Shown: positions 27,974 through 35,805 of the stretch, one piece after another
Position numbering within the stretch: the stretch's first letter is position 1
How the letters are laid out: each line of letters opens with the position of its first letter
Source: Rhodocyclaceae bacterium
GTDB lineage: Bacteria; Pseudomonadota; Gammaproteobacteria; Burkholderiales; Rhodocyclaceae
DNA length: 64,000 nucleotides
Assembly (NCBI GenBank): GCA_030824275.1
Contig: JAVBXY010000038.1
Coordinates: 186,001 to 250,000 of the forward strand
Direction: 5' to 3'
Program-made: the position numbers and the translations under genes
The notes under the pieces: model-generated
Seen by the model: only the letters and a program-made list of their open reading frames with translations
Database searches by the model: none
Told to the model about the DNA's origin: nothing

Positions 27974-29047
27974 ATGGATATAAAATATTCATACGCCTTT
28001 TCGCTCCTCGTGCCCGCCCTCCTGGCTAGCCTGCTATTGCTCGTTCAATCCACTCGTGCCGAAGCCCAGGACCGCGCTGCAATCGTCCTTGGCAAAAATG
28101 ACGCTGACGGCGATGGCCGGATCGCCCGCGACGAGTGGAAGCAGAACAAGAGCCAATTTGATGCCATGGACCTGAACAAGGATGGCTATTTATCGCTTGA
28201 TGAGTTGCGCGCCCGCTTTGCCAGCGGCAAAGGCCCGTCCTCACCGGCAAATCCACCGGTAGATGGTGCGGCAGCCGGCAGGATGCCGGGCGAGGTCGGG
28301 AGGGGCGCGCTCGATGACGAAACGTTCTGCGGTGTCGGGCGCTTTCTCAAAGAGTGCCCTGTCGAGAGCTCCTTCCAACGTGGACTCGTTGAGACTGGGC
28401 TCCGGCCACGCTTCCCGGATGGGTTGCGCTGCCGCGATATCGACGAGCACTATGCCATCGACTACACCGGCAATCGCGGCGGTAAAGAGTCGTACCATGG
28501 CGGCATCGACATGCCCGCGCCTTTTGGCACGCCAATACTGGCAGTGGCTGCGGGCACTGTTGTTACCAAGACCGTCGGAGAAAACAGCTGGCGTGGCAAG
28601 GAGATCATCATTCGCCACTCGCCAGAGGACACCGGCCTGCCGATGTGGATATACACCCAGTACGCACACTTCGACGCAATGCCGGCCGTCGAGGTCGGCG
28701 GGCGGGTGAAGATGGGCCAAGAACTTGGGCCAACCGGAAACTCGGGTCAAGGCAAGACCCCCGGCGTCCAGAGCAATAAGCGCCGGCCGGCGATCCACTT
28801 CGCGGTCTGGTACTCGACTCAGCCGCAATACGCCATTGCCAGCAACCAGTTGAAGGTAATCCCGGTTGACGGATGGTGGATGGATCCGAATGCGCTCTAT
28901 CGTGGAAAACCGCCGTTCGATACGGCGACATTGAAAGCGCTGCCTGAGGCTGAGAAGAAGGTGTCGATCCCCGTCATGCTAGAAGACGGCACCACGGAGC
29001 CTGCGGGAACTAAGGTCGTCTGGCCGTATGCGTGTGAGAAGAGGTGA
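27974..29047 (+). CDS. Exported EF-hand plus M23 (LytM-like) domain protein
   Basis: A 357-residue protein with an N-terminal hydrophobic signal (7-31). Two canonical EF-hand calcium loops follow: DADGDGRIARDE (43-54) and DLNKDGYLSLDE (66-77). The C-terminal part is M23/LytM-like. Zinc ligands H175 and D179 (YHGGIDMPAPFG) and H275 (RPAIHFAVW) are present, and H232 sits in QYAHF. However, the usual HxH motif reads AIH, so the first histidine (catalytic in LytM) is an alanine at 273. It could be a degenerate endopeptidase acting as an amidase activator, or an enzyme with altered chemistry. The leader is AT-rich and lacks a ribosome-binding site; a TATAAA at 27957 suggests a very short leader. 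Confidence 0.8.
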   Translation: MDIKYSYAFSLLVPALLASLLLLVQSTRAEAQDRAAIVLGKNDADGDGRIARDEWKQNKSQFDAMDLNKDGYLSLDELRARFASGKGPSSPANPPVDGAAAGRMPGEVGRGALDDETFCGVGRFLKECPVESSFQRGLVETGLRPRFPDGLRCRDIDEHYAIDYTGNRGGKESYHGGIDMPAPFGTPILAVAAGTVVTKTVGENSWRGKEIIIRHSPEDTGLPMWIYTQYAHFDAMPAVEVGGRVKMGQELGPTGNSGQGKTPGVQSNKRRPAIHFAVWYSTQPQYAIASNQLKVIPVDGWWMDPNALYRGKPPFDTATLKALPEAEKKVSIPVMLEDGTTEPAGTKVVWPYACEKR

Positions 29048-29084
29048 GGGAGCTGGCGTCGGCGGTAAGCCGACTTTGTGATAG

Positions 29085-29174
29085 TTCGGTATTTGCAACA
29101 ACGACCAGTGGTGCGTGTGTTTTGTCTGGACTGACAGCGGCCCCGCCGATGTCGAGATTGTCGATTACCACTGA
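29085..29174 (+). pseudogene. higB toxin remnant (C-terminal 29 codons)
   Basis: Directly before higA, an in-frame stretch reads FGICNNDQWCVCFVWTDS followed by GPADVEIVDYH and a TGA stop. This is the characteristic C-terminus of HigB-type toxins. A TAG stop lies just before it and no start codon or N-terminal two thirds is present. The toxin gene has therefore been deleted with a breakpoint near 29084, leaving its tail and the higA ribosome-binding site. Confidence 0.8.
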
Positions 29175-29183
29175 GGAGGCATC

Positions 29184-29492
29184 ATGAGCAAACCCGTTGA
29201 CGGCCTGCGCCCTGTGCATCCAGGCGAGGTGTTGCGCGAGGACTTTCTGATTCCGCTGGGGCTCTCCGTCAATGCCCTGCCCTTGGCGCTGGGCGTTCCG
29301 GCCACTCGCATCCATGAGATCGTCAAGGAGCGGCGTGCGGTGACGGCGGACACGGCCTTGCGCTTGGCGCAGTATTTCGGCGGCGACGCCGCGTCGTGGT
29401 TGGTCATGCAAGCCAACTACGACCTCAAGACGCTGCCTGCTCGCGCCGAGATCATGCAGCGTGTGCCGCATAGCGCTTTGGCGGAGGCCTGA
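29184..29492 (+). CDS. higA: HigA-type antitoxin (orphan)
   Basis: A 102-residue XRE-family protein of the HigA/VapI addiction-module type. The family start LRPVHPGEVLREDFLIPLGLS is visible in two parts (RPVHPGEVLREDF, LIPLGLSVNALPLALGVP), with the helix-turn-helix continuing to RIHEIVKERRAVTADTALRL and the DAASWLVMQANYDL end. Normally it binds and neutralises HigB and represses the operon. Here only the last 29 codons of higB remain upstream, so it is an antitoxin without its toxin. A strong ribosome-binding site (GAGGAGG) precedes the ATG. It could still protect against a related toxin or regulate other genes. Confidence 0.9.
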   Translation: MSKPVDGLRPVHPGEVLREDFLIPLGLSVNALPLALGVPATRIHEIVKERRAVTADTALRLAQYFGGDAASWLVMQANYDLKTLPARAEIMQRVPHSALAEA

Positions 29493-29711
29493 GTGGCACT
29501 GGAACACACCGATTTTTCCATCGGGTGTGAGTTCTGGACGGAAACCGGACTCTGGCGGTGCACCGATGTGGGGTCGCGCACGATTTGCGCCATCAAATTG
29601 GAGGGCGATCCGAGAGACTGGGATGGCCCGCCGTATGGCGTGGTTGAGCATGTGTTCGACGAAAACGATTTCGGTGCACTCTACGAGAGTGAAGCCGAGG
29701 CGAAAGCTTAA
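29493..29711 (+). CDS. Small hypothetical protein behind higA
   Basis: A 72-residue acidic protein (MALEHTDFSIGCEFWTETG...) starting at a GTG directly after the higA stop, with GGAGG 5 bases upstream. It is rich in Trp, Asp and Glu (FWTETGLWRC, DPRDWDGPPYG, FDENDFGALYE). No motif is recognised. The close coupling and good ribosome-binding site argue that it is translated together with higA. Confidence 0.6.
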   Translation: MALEHTDFSIGCEFWTETGLWRCTDVGSRTICAIKLEGDPRDWDGPPYGVVEHVFDENDFGALYESEAEAKA

Positions 29712-29753
29712 ATACTGCTTTTCGCTGGTCGTCAGCTTTAGCCGCCAGCCCTG

Positions 29754-31175
29754 CTAGTACCCCAAATACATCGTCGTTCCCTGTGTGGCGTTCAGTTCCT
29801 TGCCGGGCAGCGTTTGTTTCTTGCCGTCCTTGCAGATGAGGGTGGCTCTTTCCAGTTTTACATTGCCGCAAGTCCTGTCAAACAGGAAGGTCGGGGGCGG
29901 GCCGAAGGAGCCATCCTTTGCATTCCTCCTGATGGCTAGAGGGGAAATGTGGCGCCCACAAGCCAGTCTTCCCTGCACAGCGTAGGGGACGCAGGCTGTG
30001 TCGGTGGCTTCGGAATCGAGAAATTCCGGCGACAGGCGAAGCGAGGCTACCGGCGGAGGCGGCAGGGTGATGGGGGCGCCGTGAGTAAATACGCGGGCGT
30101 CGCTGGTGTACTTTTCTGTGCGGCGGTTGGAACTGATTACTGCCGCTTCGATGTAGTAGCTGTAATCCTCCAGTTTTTTGCCAGCCTTCCTGGCCTGGTC
30201 AGGCAGCGCCTTGATCGGAAAAAACAGGAAGCCGGTCGGTCTGCGATTTTTATCCTGCCAGGCCGCTGTGCCATCCGACGGCTTTGAAGCAACCGTTTGC
30301 GTTGGCATACCGCTGACCGGTTTGCCGTCTGGCCCGAGCATGGCAACGGAATAGGTGATCTGCCCAATGTCCGAAGAGGCAGCAACGGGGGGCAACTTGA
30401 AAATGGAGAAATTGAACTCGCCAGCCGGCACTATGAGGATGGCGCTGTCTTGTATCCGTTTCGGATAGGCGCCCAGCCCGACGGTACCGGTTGCCTGAGC
30501 ACTGAAGGATGTGAGGGCCGGTAGCTGGCCGCCGGGTTTTGGCGTGCCGGCAGCATAGGTGAACTCAAGCTGGGCTTTGAGTCCATGGGGCTGTGAGCGA
30601 AGTTTTTCCAAAGTTTCGACGGCGGGCAGGTGCAGGGCGAATTGCACTGCGCTGGCGGGTATGGGCAAGCCAAACCCCACGGTCGCTACGGCCTCGGCCT
30701 GGCCTTCGGGGAGCTTGAGCTTGATGTTCTCCAGTGCAATTTCTTCGAGGCTGATGGCAGTGGAAGCGGCCTTGGCGTCCATCATCGGTTTCAGGTTGCC
30801 GATGGCGCCGGCCAGCTGATCGAGCGTGGCTTCATCAGGCACTAAGCTCAGGGTGAGGAAAAGCAGGGTGTTCTCAACCATCCGGGTTCTGTCGGAGGGA
30901 CTGGGCGTCTGGTATCTGATCAGGGCAAGTTCTGGCTGTGCCTTGTCGCCTTTGCCATTCTCGACCAGTCTGGCCATGGCCGGCACGTAGTACCAGCGCA
31001 GCGGATTTTTATGGTCTTGCAGCACGGTCCAGGAAGCGCCATTGGCGGAGACGACATGTTTCTGTTCCGCATTCGGGTATGCAAAGGCCGATGGGGTGCA
31101 GAGGCAGGCGGCCAGCGCGGCGAGCGCAGAAACGCGTGCAAGGATGTGGCGACTCATCGACGGGTAGGTTCGCAT
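29754..31175 (-). CDS. Exported protein of unknown function
   Basis: A 473-residue protein with a Sec signal peptide (about 1-33, RHILARVSALAALAAC, then LCTPSAFA). The mature part has alternating hydrophobic strands, a helical section around 130-165 (DEATLDQLAGAIGNLKPMM) and a C-terminal cysteine-containing domain (DTACVPYAVQGRLACG, FDRTCGNVKLERATLIC) that could form disulphides. The start is the ATG at 31175, preceded by GGGAGAA. No family is recognised and neither neighbour suggests a role. It ends 42 bp from the small higA-linked gene, converging with it. Confidence 0.75.
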   Translation of the reverse strand: MRTYPSMSRHILARVSALAALAACLCTPSAFAYPNAEQKHVVSANGASWTVLQDHKNPLRWYYVPAMARLVENGKGDKAQPELALIRYQTPSPSDRTRMVENTLLFLTLSLVPDEATLDQLAGAIGNLKPMMDAKAASTAISLEEIALENIKLKLPEGQAEAVATVGFGLPIPASAVQFALHLPAVETLEKLRSQPHGLKAQLEFTYAAGTPKPGGQLPALTSFSAQATGTVGLGAYPKRIQDSAILIVPAGEFNFSIFKLPPVAASSDIGQITYSVAMLGPDGKPVSGMPTQTVASKPSDGTAAWQDKNRRPTGFLFFPIKALPDQARKAGKKLEDYSYYIEAAVISSNRRTEKYTSDARVFTHGAPITLPPPPVASLRLSPEFLDSEATDTACVPYAVQGRLACGRHISPLAIRRNAKDGSFGPPPTFLFDRTCGNVKLERATLICKDGKKQTLPGKELNATQGTTMYLGY

Positions 31176-31287
31176 GTCAGTTCTCCCTGTTTTTTGCATT
31201 CCAATTCATTGACATTATGCTCTGTACGGTTTTGCTCATGCTGGGTGGTGATCCAGTGCGGCAGGATTCCGACGGCCCGCCGTCGGG

Positions 31288-31312
31288 CGCCGTGTCGCCA
31301 GCGCCGACTTTT
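31288..31312 (-). repeat. Dispersed 25-bp repeat, copy 6 (intergenic)
   Basis: Read on the minus strand it is AAAAGTCGGCGCTGG followed by CGACACGGCG, a perfect consensus copy. It lies in the 260-bp gap between the exported protein gene and the 94-residue gene, at the right edge of the accessory patch and in the same orientation as copy 5. Confidence 0.92.
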
Positions 31313-31435
31313 TGAATTTTCCTTGGTCGCTGGCGTTTATACCCCTGCATGATTTGATAGGCTTCGCCCTTTGCGTTACGGCCATGTGACATTGGGCGGG
31401 ACGCGACGGACAACTTGATCGGTAAGGAGCGATTC

Positions 31436-31720
31436 GTGGGACAGGCTAAACAGCAGGGCAGCGGTGACAAGCAGGGTGCGAAGGCGAGGAAGCGCATGCC
31501 GCCGACGCCGGGTCTGTATGTGTCGACGAAGGGCGACAAGCCCATGCGTCTGGTGGTCGAGGACGTGGATTTCGTCGATCAGAAGGGTGCGGAGCTGATG
31601 TTCTATGTGTCCACCATCGAGGAGGCGCACTTGAACAACCTGAACAAGCTGGGCGATGAACTCGACCAGGACCAGTGGTATGCGCTGGAGGCCGCCCACG
31701 GCCTGCAACGCCAGGACTGA
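31436..31720 (+). CDS. Hypothetical protein, 94 residues
   Basis: A cytoplasmic protein starting at a GTG with AAGGAG 6 bases upstream. The basic N-terminus (GQAKQQGSGDKQGAKARKR) looks disordered; the rest (PGLYVSTKGDKPMRLVVEDVDF...) is acidic and could be a small alpha/beta fold ending in DELDQDQWYALEAAHGL. Function unknown. The isochorismatase-family gene begins 4 bp after its stop. Confidence 0.65.
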   Translation: MGQAKQQGSGDKQGAKARKRMPPTPGLYVSTKGDKPMRLVVEDVDFVDQKGAELMFYVSTIEEAHLNNLNKLGDELDQDQWYALEAAHGLQRQD

Positions 31721-31724
31721 CGCC

Positions 31725-32357
31725 ATGACGACGCCGACGACCCTGCGCGCGCTGGCCGGCATTCCGCCCCTGGCGGCGATTGATCCGGCGAAGACGGCGC
31801 TGCTGCTGATCGATTTCCAGCGCGAATATTTCGACGGGGCCTTGTCCCTGCCGGATGGCCCGTCGGCTGCGGCGAAGGCCGTGCAACTGGTGGCGGCGGC
31901 GGATCGCTGCGGTGTGCCGGTGATCCATGTGCATCACATCGCCGGACATCCGGCGGCGACGCTATTCGCCCGCAATGCGAGTGGTTCGGCGCCGGTGGCC
32001 GGGCTGGTGCCGCTGCCGGGGCATCGGCGCATCGAGAAGGGGCTGCCGAGTTCCTTCGTCGGCACGACGCTGGAGGCGGACCTGCGGGCCGAGGGCCGCG
32101 AGTTGCTGTTGATCGCCGGGCTGATGACGCACATGTGCGTGGATAGCACGGCGCGGGACGCGGTGCATCGCGGCTTCCGTGTGGTTCTGGCGGCGGATGC
32201 CTGTGCCTCGCGGGATTTGCCGAATCCGCTGGGTGGCGCGCTGGGTGGCGTAGTACCGCATGCGACGGTGCATGCGGCAACGCTGGCGGCCCTGGCGGAT
32301 CGCTTCGCGGACGTGGTGGTGGTGGATCGCCTGACGGCCTTGCTGACGCCGGCCTGA
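31725..32357 (+). CDS. Isochorismatase-family cysteine hydrolase
   Basis: A 210-residue cysteine hydrolase. The triad of the family can be placed: D30 (LLLIDFQREYF), K105 (RIEKGLPSSF) and the nucleophile C138 (LMTHMCVDSTARDA). The cis-peptide context and the length fit amidohydrolases such as nicotinamidase-like or biuret/ureidoacrylate hydrolases as much as isochorismatase, and no pathway gene is nearby to decide. Translation is probably coupled to the preceding 94-residue gene (4-bp gap). It is cytoplasmic. Confidence 0.85.
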   Translation: MTTPTTLRALAGIPPLAAIDPAKTALLLIDFQREYFDGALSLPDGPSAAAKAVQLVAAADRCGVPVIHVHHIAGHPAATLFARNASGSAPVAGLVPLPGHRRIEKGLPSSFVGTTLEADLRAEGRELLLIAGLMTHMCVDSTARDAVHRGFRVVLAADACASRDLPNPLGGALGGVVPHATVHAATLAALADRFADVVVVDRLTALLTPA

Positions 32358-32410
32358 ATCAGGCGTAAGCCTATAAGCCGGACCAGTGAAGCAATGGTCC
32401 GGCGGGCTGC

Positions 32411-32647
32411 TTACTTTTCCTGCAGGGAGCTGTTCATGCGCTGGGCGCGGCTGCGGGATTCGGCCTTGTTCATCTCGGAGACCTGGCGGCCATAGGCTTC
32501 GCGCGCGGCTTGGCCCTGTTTGGTCGCTTCGATGCTGCGGATGCAGCGCCAGCGTTTGCCGGCCTTGGTCTCGATCAGGCGCATTTCCGTTTTCGGGTGA
32601 TGCGAGCGGCAGTGATAGCAGAAAGCTGTTTCGGTGGTGGTGGTCAT
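32411..32647 (-). CDS. Small zinc-ribbon-like protein
   Basis: A 78-residue protein (MTTTTETAFCYHCRSHHPK...). CxxC at 10-13 with nearby histidines (CRSHHP), plus a later single Cys (RWRCIRS), suggests a small metal-binding knuckle. The C-terminal half is a charged helix (QGQAAREAYGRQVSEMNKAE). It resembles zinc-ribbon proteins that bind nucleic acid, but no family can be assigned. It faces the isochorismatase-family gene tail to tail. Confidence 0.6.
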   Translation of the reverse strand: MTTTTETAFCYHCRSHHPKTEMRLIETKAGKRWRCIRSIEATKQGQAAREAYGRQVSEMNKAESRSRAQRMNSSLQEK

Positions 32648-32711
32648 GAGGCGTCCGATTCGTTGTGCAGCGTAATTATGCCTCGCCACGGGCCATAAGC
32701 GGCAACAAACT

Positions 32712-33362
32712 TCAAGGCTGAAGCAAGGCGCTGTCCTTCAGGGCGGCAGCGATACCCTCTGCCAGCTTGCGGTAGCCGGCCTCGTTGGGATGCACCGCAT
32801 CGGCCCGCAGCCCTGTATCGGCAAGCACTTCGGCAAATGTGCCGGCGGCCAGGGGGAGCTTTTCCTCCTTCGCCAACTCGGCATAAAGGGCCGCATCGGG
32901 CAGGCTGCCGACGGCGGCGCCAATGACCGAAAAACGCGGTACGGCGACCAGAAAAGGCTGGGCGCCGGCTTCGCGGACGGTTGCGATGATGCGGCGGATG
33001 TCTTCCTTCACCGGGCCTTCGGCACGGCGGCGGAGGAAGTCGTTGCCGCCGATTTCGATGATCACCAGGGCGTAGCGGGTTTCGGGGAGATCCTTTAGCG
33101 CGGCGCTGATGCGCTGGCGGGCGTTCTCGGCGGTGTCGCCGGGGATGCCGGCATTGGTGATGTTCCAACCGGTCAGCGCGGCAAGGCGGGTCGGATAGTC
33201 CTCGCCGGGTTTGGCGCCGGTGCCGAAGGTGACGCTGTCGCCGAAGGCCAGTACGGCGGTGCCGGTGGGCAGGGGCTGCAATTTCGGTTCGCGGCCGCAG
33301 GCGGCGAGGAACAGGGCGAGGCCGAGGAGGGCGAGCAGACGAGTCAGGCGAATGCGCTTCAT
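32712..33362 (-). CDS. SGNH/GDSL-family lipoprotein esterase (TesA-like)
   Basis: A 216-residue SGNH hydrolase with a lipoprotein signal (LLALLGLALFLAAC, lipidated C22). The four SGNH blocks are recognisable: AFGDSVTFGTG with the catalytic serine (about S43), GIPGDTA with the oxyanion glycine, IGGNDF with the oxyanion asparagine, and DAVHPNEAGY with the catalytic Asp and His. The closest type is the arylesterase/thioesterase-I/lysophospholipase group (TesA), here tethered to a membrane. Substrate undefined. It is divergent from hupT. Confidence 0.88.
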   Translation of the reverse strand: MKRIRLTRLLALLGLALFLAACGREPKLQPLPTGTAVLAFGDSVTFGTGAKPGEDYPTRLAALTGWNITNAGIPGDTAENARQRISAALKDLPETRYALVIIEIGGNDFLRRRAEGPVKEDIRRIIATVREAGAQPFLVAVPRFSVIGAAVGSLPDAALYAELAKEEKLPLAAGTFAEVLADTGLRADAVHPNEAGYRKLAEGIAAALKDSALLQP

Positions 33363-33423
33363 GGGTAATCTGGGATGCGTAATTTTTCCCAGTATGCCTT
33401 GCCAGCGGCTGGCGTGAGTGGGT

Positions 33424-33429
33424 TACATT
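33424..33429 (+). promoter_or_regulatory. -10-like TACATT before hupT
   Basis: TACATT ends 7 bases before the ATG at 33436; TTGCCA lies 19 bases upstream of it. This could be the promoter of the whole hydrogenase run, producing a leaderless mRNA. No sigma-54 GG-N10-GC site was found here or before hynS. Confidence 0.35.
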
Positions 33430-33435
33430 GCCGCC

Positions 33436-34833
33436 ATGCGCGACGACCACGATGCTTCTGCTGCCTCCTATTCATCATCAACCGACACTCCGTCGTCGGC
33501 GCTGGCCGTCGAACTGCTCGCGGCCGCTTCCGGCGCAGCGGCGGAGGACGGCATCTGGCTCGACGTGATCAAGAAAATGGACGAGGTCTATAACGACCTG
33601 CTCCAGTATGAAGTGGCGCTGGAGGAGAAGAACGCGGCGCTGGAGGATTCGCAGCAGTTCATTTCCTCGGTGTTGACCTCGATGTCCGACCTGCTGATCG
33701 TGTGCAGCCGGGCCGGTGTGATCGAGAGCGTGAACCAGGCCCTGGCCTCGCTGCTCGGCGTCGATGCGGCGGGCCTTCACGGACGCATGGTCTTCGATTT
33801 GTTCGCCGACGAGGAATCGCGCCAGCGGGCGGGGCGCCTGTTCGCCGACCAAGGCGCCGTGGCGCTGGAAGATTGCGAGATGCAGTTGAAGGCGGCCAAC
33901 GGCAGCGCGATTCCGGTGTCCATGAACTGCACGCCGCGCTACAGCGGCGTCGGCAAGATGCTCGGCCTGGTCATCACCGGCCGCCCGGTGGGCGAGTTGC
34001 GCCGTGCCTATCAGGCATTGCGCCGCGCCCACGACGACCTGAAGACGACGCAGCAGCAACTGATTCATTCGGAAAAGATGGCTTCGCTGGGCCGGCTGGT
34101 GGCGGGCGTTGCCCACGAGTTGAACAACCCGATCAGCTTCGTCTATGGCAATGCGGTGGCCATGAAGCGCTATGCCGAGCGGCTGCAACGCTATCTGGCG
34201 GCGATCCACGGCGAGATGCCGACGGCGGAGCGCGAGGCCTTGCGTGCCGAGTTGCGCATCGACCGACTATTGGACGACCTGCCCTCACTGATCGACGGCA
34301 CAGTGGAAGGGGCGGAGCGCACCCGCGACATTGTCGATGCCCTGAAACGCTTTTCGGCGACGGACCGCGACGATCGCCGTGATTTCGATCTGGTCGAAGT
34401 CGTCGAACGCGCCGTGCATTGGGTCTGCAAGGCCAGCGGTGAGCAGTTCGAGGTGCGCCAGTCGCTGCCGGCGCAACTGCCGATTGCCGGCTCGCCGGGG
34501 CAGGTGCAGCAGGTGGTGATGAATCTGGTGCAGAACGCCGCCGACGCGACAGTGAAGGCCCGCGAGCGGCGGCTGGAGATTTCCGGGCGCATCGATGAGG
34601 AAGCGGGTCGCGTGGTGATCGAGTTTCGTGACAGCGGCCCCGGCATTCCGGCGGAGAACGTGGACAAGATTTTCGACCCCTTCTTCACCACCAAGCCGGT
34701 GGGGCAGGGCACGGGCCTGGGGCTGGCGATCAGCTACGGCATCGTCGAGCGCCATGGCGGACAACTGACGGCGGCCAATCATCCCAAGGGCGGCGCGGTG
34801 TTCAGCCTCAGTCTGCCGCTGGCGAAGGAGTAG
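33436..34833 (+). CDS. HupT/HoxJ-like PAS sensor histidine kinase
   Basis: A 465-residue soluble histidine kinase. An N-terminal coiled segment (about 35-75) leads to a PAS domain (about 77-190), then HisKA with phospho-accepting H227 in [20 protein letters not shown] (split: [18 protein letters not shown]) and a HATPase with [10 protein letters not shown] and [25 protein letters not shown] (split: [15 protein letters not shown]). The kinase core with [10 protein letters not shown] matches HupT/HoxJ, kinases that respond to the regulatory hydrogenase and control uptake-hydrogenase genes. It ends 3 bp before hupK. The cognate regulator (HupR/HoxA) and sensor hydrogenase are not in the window. 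Confidence 0.8.
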   Translation: MRDDHDASAASYSSSTDTPSSALAVELLAAASGAAAEDGIWLDVIKKMDEVYNDLLQYEVALEEKNAALEDSQQFISSVLTSMSDLLIVCSRAGVIESVNQALASLLGVDAAGLHGRMVFDLFADEESRQRAGRLFADQGAVALEDCEMQLKAANGSAIPVSMNCTPRYSGVGKMLGLVITGRPVGELRRAYQALRRAHDDLKTTQQQLIHSEKMASLGRLVAGVAHELNNPISFVYGNAVAMKRYAERLQRYLAAIHGEMPTAEREALRAELRIDRLLDDLPSLIDGTVEGAERTRDIVDALKRFSATDRDDRRDFDLVEVVERAVHWVCKASGEQFEVRQSLPAQLPIAGSPGQVQQVVMNLVQNAADATVKARERRLEISGRIDEEAGRVVIEFRDSGPGIPAENVDKIFDPFFTTKPVGQGTGLGLAISYGIVERHGGQLTAANHPKGGAVFSLSLPLAKE

Positions 34834-34836
34834 GGC

Positions 34837-35805
34837 ATGGCGGCGGTGATGGATGGCGGCAAGGTGCGCATCGTCCTCGGCTGTGCCGGGGGGCGAATCA
34901 ACGAGGTCTCGGTGAGTTGCGATCGGCCCGAGGTGGCGCAGTTGCTGCGCGGCAAGCCGGCGGCCGAGGCGGTGGCGCTGGTACCGCTGGTCTTCGCAGT
35001 GTGCGGCAAGGCCCAGGGGCAAGCGGCGGCGATGGCGCTGGCGGCCGCGCGGGGCGTCGAGACCTCGCCGCGACTGGATGCGACCGTCGAGGCCGAAGTC
35101 CTGCGCGAGCATCTGTGGCGCCTGCTGCTCGATCTGCCGCCGCTGCTGGGGCTGGAACCCCGCCGCGAACTCTTCGCCACGGCTGCCCGCGCGGTGGCCG
35201 CCGGTGAACGCGAGGCGCTGGCCGATGCCCTCGGTGATCCCTTCTGGAACGAACTGCTGAGTGCATTGGCCGAACAGGACGAACCGGAGGACACTGGCGG
35301 TCTGCTCTTGCCGGTGATGGCCGCCGCCCATTCGGTGACGATTTGGCCGCGCCTGAGCCACGAAATGAGCCGCGCGCCGCGCTGGGAAAACGAACCCGCC
35401 GAGACCGGCGCCTATGCGCGCTGGCAGGGCCAGAACCCGGCCGGTGCGCCCCCGCTGGCGGCACGCTGGCATGCGCGCAGCGCCGAGGTCTGGTCATGGG
35501 CCATGGGCGGCACAAAAGTCGGCGCTGGCGGTACGGCGAGTGCGGCGGCCGTGGCGCCCGGCGTCGGCCGGGCACTGGTGGAAACGGCCCGTGGCTTGCT
35601 GATGCACGAGATAGCGCTCGACAGGGATCGTGTCGCCGACTACGTCATCGTCGCGCCGACGGAGTGGAACTTCCATCGCCATGGCGCCTTGCATGACTGG
35701 CTGCATGGCCGCTCCTGCACTGACCGCATGGCGACCCGCCGCTTTGTCGCCAGTGCGGTGGCGGCTCTCGACCCCTGCGTACGCTGGGAGCTGGAATGGC
35801 GCTGA
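34837..35805 (+). CDS. HupK/HoxV-like hydrogenase assembly protein
   Basis: A 322-residue protein related to the hydrogenase large subunit but lacking its metal site. FAVCGKAQGQAAA (about 53-65) aligns with the large-subunit L1 motif after loss of cysteines, and the C-terminal LDPCVRWELEWR resembles the L2 motif DPCxxCxxH with only one cysteine left. This pattern is typical of HupK/HoxV proteins, thought to hold the Fe(CN)2CO group or act as a scaffold during cofactor assembly. Residues 227-234 (KVGAGGTA) come from an in-frame copy of the dispersed 25-bp repeat. It overlaps the protease gene by 10 bases. Confidence 0.8.
   Translation: MAAVMDGGKVRIVLGCAGGRINEVSVSCDRPEVAQLLRGKPAAEAVALVPLVFAVCGKAQGQAAAMALAAARGVETSPRLDATVEAEVLREHLWRLLLDLPPLLGLEPRRELFATAARAVAAGEREALADALGDPFWNELLSALAEQDEPEDTGGLLLPVMAAAHSVTIWPRLSHEMSRAPRWENEPAETGAYARWQGQNPAGAPPLAARWHARSAEVWSWAMGGTKVGAGGTASAAAVAPGVGRALVETARGLLMHEIALDRDRVADYVIVAPTEWNFHRHGALHDWLHGRSCTDRMATRRFVASAVAALDPCVRWELEWR
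35514..35538 (+). repeat. Dispersed 25-bp repeat, copy 7 (inside hupK)
   Basis: AAAAGTCGGCGCTGG followed by CGGTACGGCG. It is read in the sense frame of hupK as KVGAGGTA. Confidence 0.9.

Noticed and set aside
29049-29080. Possible decayed copy of the repeat (GGCGGTAAGCCGACTTT)
   Set aside because: It shares only the CCGACTTT edge with spacing broken; suggestive next to the higB breakpoint but not supportable.
33490-33515. Partial match GTCGGCGCTGGC inside hupT
   Set aside because: Only the central 12 bases match the dispersed repeat; the AAAA start and ACGGCG end are absent, so chance in GC-rich coding sequence is likely.
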